Source: Streptomyces sp. HSG2 (lineage in GTDB: Bacteria; Actinomycetota; Actinomycetes; Streptomycetales; Streptomycetaceae). From it: a DNA stretch of 64,000 bases. Where the stretch lies: assembly GCF_016598575.1 (NCBI RefSeq), contig NZ_CP066801.1, positions 3,534,001 through 3,598,000 of the forward strand, given 5' to 3'. The notes beneath the pieces were generated by a model. The model did not search any database. It saw only the letters and a program-made list of their open reading frames with translations, and was not told the DNA's origin. Position numbers and translations under genes: made by a program. This document shows positions 63,065 through 64,000 of this stretch, in pieces (position 1 is the stretch's first letter; each line of letters opens with the position of its first letter).

Positions 63065-64000
63065 GTGAGCGACATCCCCGGCAGCAACGACCAGCCCGAC
63101 CCCCTCGCCTCCTTCGAGGAGATCATCGAGGCCGAGACCGACCGCGACCCCGACCTCGCGGTCATCGAGGCCGGCAGCCGCACGCTGCGCGCCCAGAGCG
63201 GCCCGCGGCCCGCCGAGGTCCCGGGGCGTCCCGAGGACCCGGAGGTGGATCGGGCGCTGCGTGAGGTGGAGGCCGAGCTGGCCGGCCGCTGGGGCGAGAC
63301 CAAGCTGGAGCCGTCCGTGCGGCGGATCGCCGCCCTGATGGACGTACTCGGCGAGCCGCAGCGTTCGTACCCTTCCATCCACATCACCGGCACCAACGGC
63401 AAGACGTCCACGGCTCGCATGATCGAGGCTCTGCTGGGCGCCTTCGAGCTGCGCACCGGTCGGTACACCTCGCCCCACGTTCAGTCGGTCACCGAACGGA
63501 TCAGCCTGGACGGCGCGCCGGTCTCCGCCGAGCGTTTCGTCGAGACCTATCGGGACATCCGGCCGTACGTCGGGATGGTCGACGAGCGCGAGGAGTACCG
63601 CCTGTCGTTCTTCGAGGTGCTCACGGGGATGGCCTACGCGGCGTTCGCGGACGCTCCCGTCGACGTCGCCGTGGTCGAGGTCGGCATGGGCGGCAGCTGG
63701 GACGCCACCAACGTGATCGACGCGGACGTCGCCGTGGTCACGCCGATCGCCTTGGACCACACCGACCGGCTCGGGTCCACGCCCGCGGAGATCGCCGGGG
63801 AGAAGGGCGGCGTCGTAAAGCCGGGCGCGACGGTGATCATGGCGCAGCAGCCGGTGGACGCGGCGCAGGTGCTGTTGCGGCGGGCCGTGGAGGTGGACGC
63901 GACGGTTGCCCGTGAGGGGCTGGAGTTCGGTGTGATGTCCCGGCGCACGGCGGTCGGAGGCCAGTCGCTCACGCTGCGTGGCCTGGCCGGCGAGTACACG
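63065..64000 (+). CDS. folC: folylpolyglutamate synthase / dihydrofolate synthase (partial, 3' end cut by window edge)
   Basis: 312 residues present from a GTG at 63065; the frame is open at base 64000. After an acidic N-terminal stretch of about 50 residues it shows ERLGRWGET-like AGRWGETKLEPSVRRI, the P-loop HITGTNGKTSTARMIEALL, TSPHVQSVTERISLDG, FEVLTGMAYAAFAD, VVEVGMGGSWDATNVID and PIALDHTDRLGSTPAEIAGEKGGVVK, the conserved Mur-ligase-type core. It adds glutamate to folates. The C-terminal third is missing. Confidence 0.96.
   Translation, partial: MSDIPGSNDQPDPLASFEEIIEAETDRDPDLAVIEAGSRTLRAQSGPRPAEVPGRPEDPEVDRALREVEAELAGRWGETKLEPSVRRIAALMDVLGEPQRSYPSIHITGTNGKTSTARMIEALLGAFELRTGRYTSPHVQSVTERISLDGAPVSAERFVETYRDIRPYVGMVDEREEYRLSFFEVLTGMAYAAFADAPVDVAVVEVGMGGSWDATNVIDADVAVVTPIALDHTDRLGSTPAEIAGEKGGVVKPGATVIMAQQPVDAAQVLLRRAVEVDATVAREGLEFGVMSRRTAVGGQSLTLRGLAGEYT

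Overview
The window is chromosomal DNA from a Streptomyces-like actinomycete. The support is very high G+C with strongly GC-biased third codon positions, frequent GTG starts, several apparently leaderless promoters, and the gene block tig-clpP1-clpP2-clpX-valS-folC preceded by rpiB, an Nei/Fpg glycosylase, bioY, asd and aminopeptidase N. Genus assignment is by familiarity with such gene orders, not by a database search.

Layout. 1-5927 (minus): an operon of a coiled-coil protein, a small hypothetical, a zinc-ribbon PP2C phosphatase, a VWA protein and a zinc-ribbon FHA protein (cut by the left edge). It looks like a phospho-signalling module. 6409-12112: an MscS channel, an HNH nuclease, an anti-sigma-type ATPase, three tiny membrane peptides, a DoxX protein, a PadR regulator with its membrane partner, and a DUF2269-like membrane protein whose promoter region holds a perfect 26-bp palindrome.

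12458-24807 (plus) is the most notable region: six tightly packed genes forming a hybrid PKS/NRPS cluster. They encode an ACP-KS-AT-AT-ACP-C megasynthase, an A-PCP protein, a stand-alone ketosynthase with a Cys/Asn/His active site, a cytochrome P450, an MbtH-like protein and an alpha/beta-hydrolase (type II thioesterase). Gene order and domain content match, as I recall them, salA-salB-salC-salD-salE-salF of salinosporamide biosynthesis and the related cinnabaramide genes. I therefore infer a gamma-lactam-beta-lactone proteasome-inhibitor pathway. The crotonyl-CoA carboxylase, the unusual amino-acid genes and the resistant proteasome subunit of the salinosporamide locus are not visible here, so the product probably differs or uses genes elsewhere.

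24916-35117: a permease remnant, a small protein with three 12-residue repeats coupled to malQ (4-alpha-glucanotransferase), a TetR/FAD-monooxygenase divergent pair, a 60-residue membrane peptide, aminopeptidase N and aspartate-semialdehyde dehydrogenase. 35533-44960: a large secreted subtilase, a secreted serine hydrolase, a second 60-residue membrane peptide, a second M1 aminopeptidase and a mycothiol nitroreductase-like protein. 44986-54785: a 2-hydroxyacid-dehydrogenase-like protein lacking its catalytic residues, an amino-acid permease, bioY, rpiB, an Nei-type glycosylase, a SpoIIE-type phosphatase, a membrane acyltransferase, a small membrane protein and a FrnE-like oxidoreductase. 54890-64000: tRNA-Gly, tRNA-Pro, trigger factor, the Clp protease genes, valS and the start of folC (cut by the right edge).

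Most transcription units end in perfect GC-rich hairpins without U-tracts, as is usual in Streptomyces. I saw no insertion sequence, phage gene or CRISPR array.
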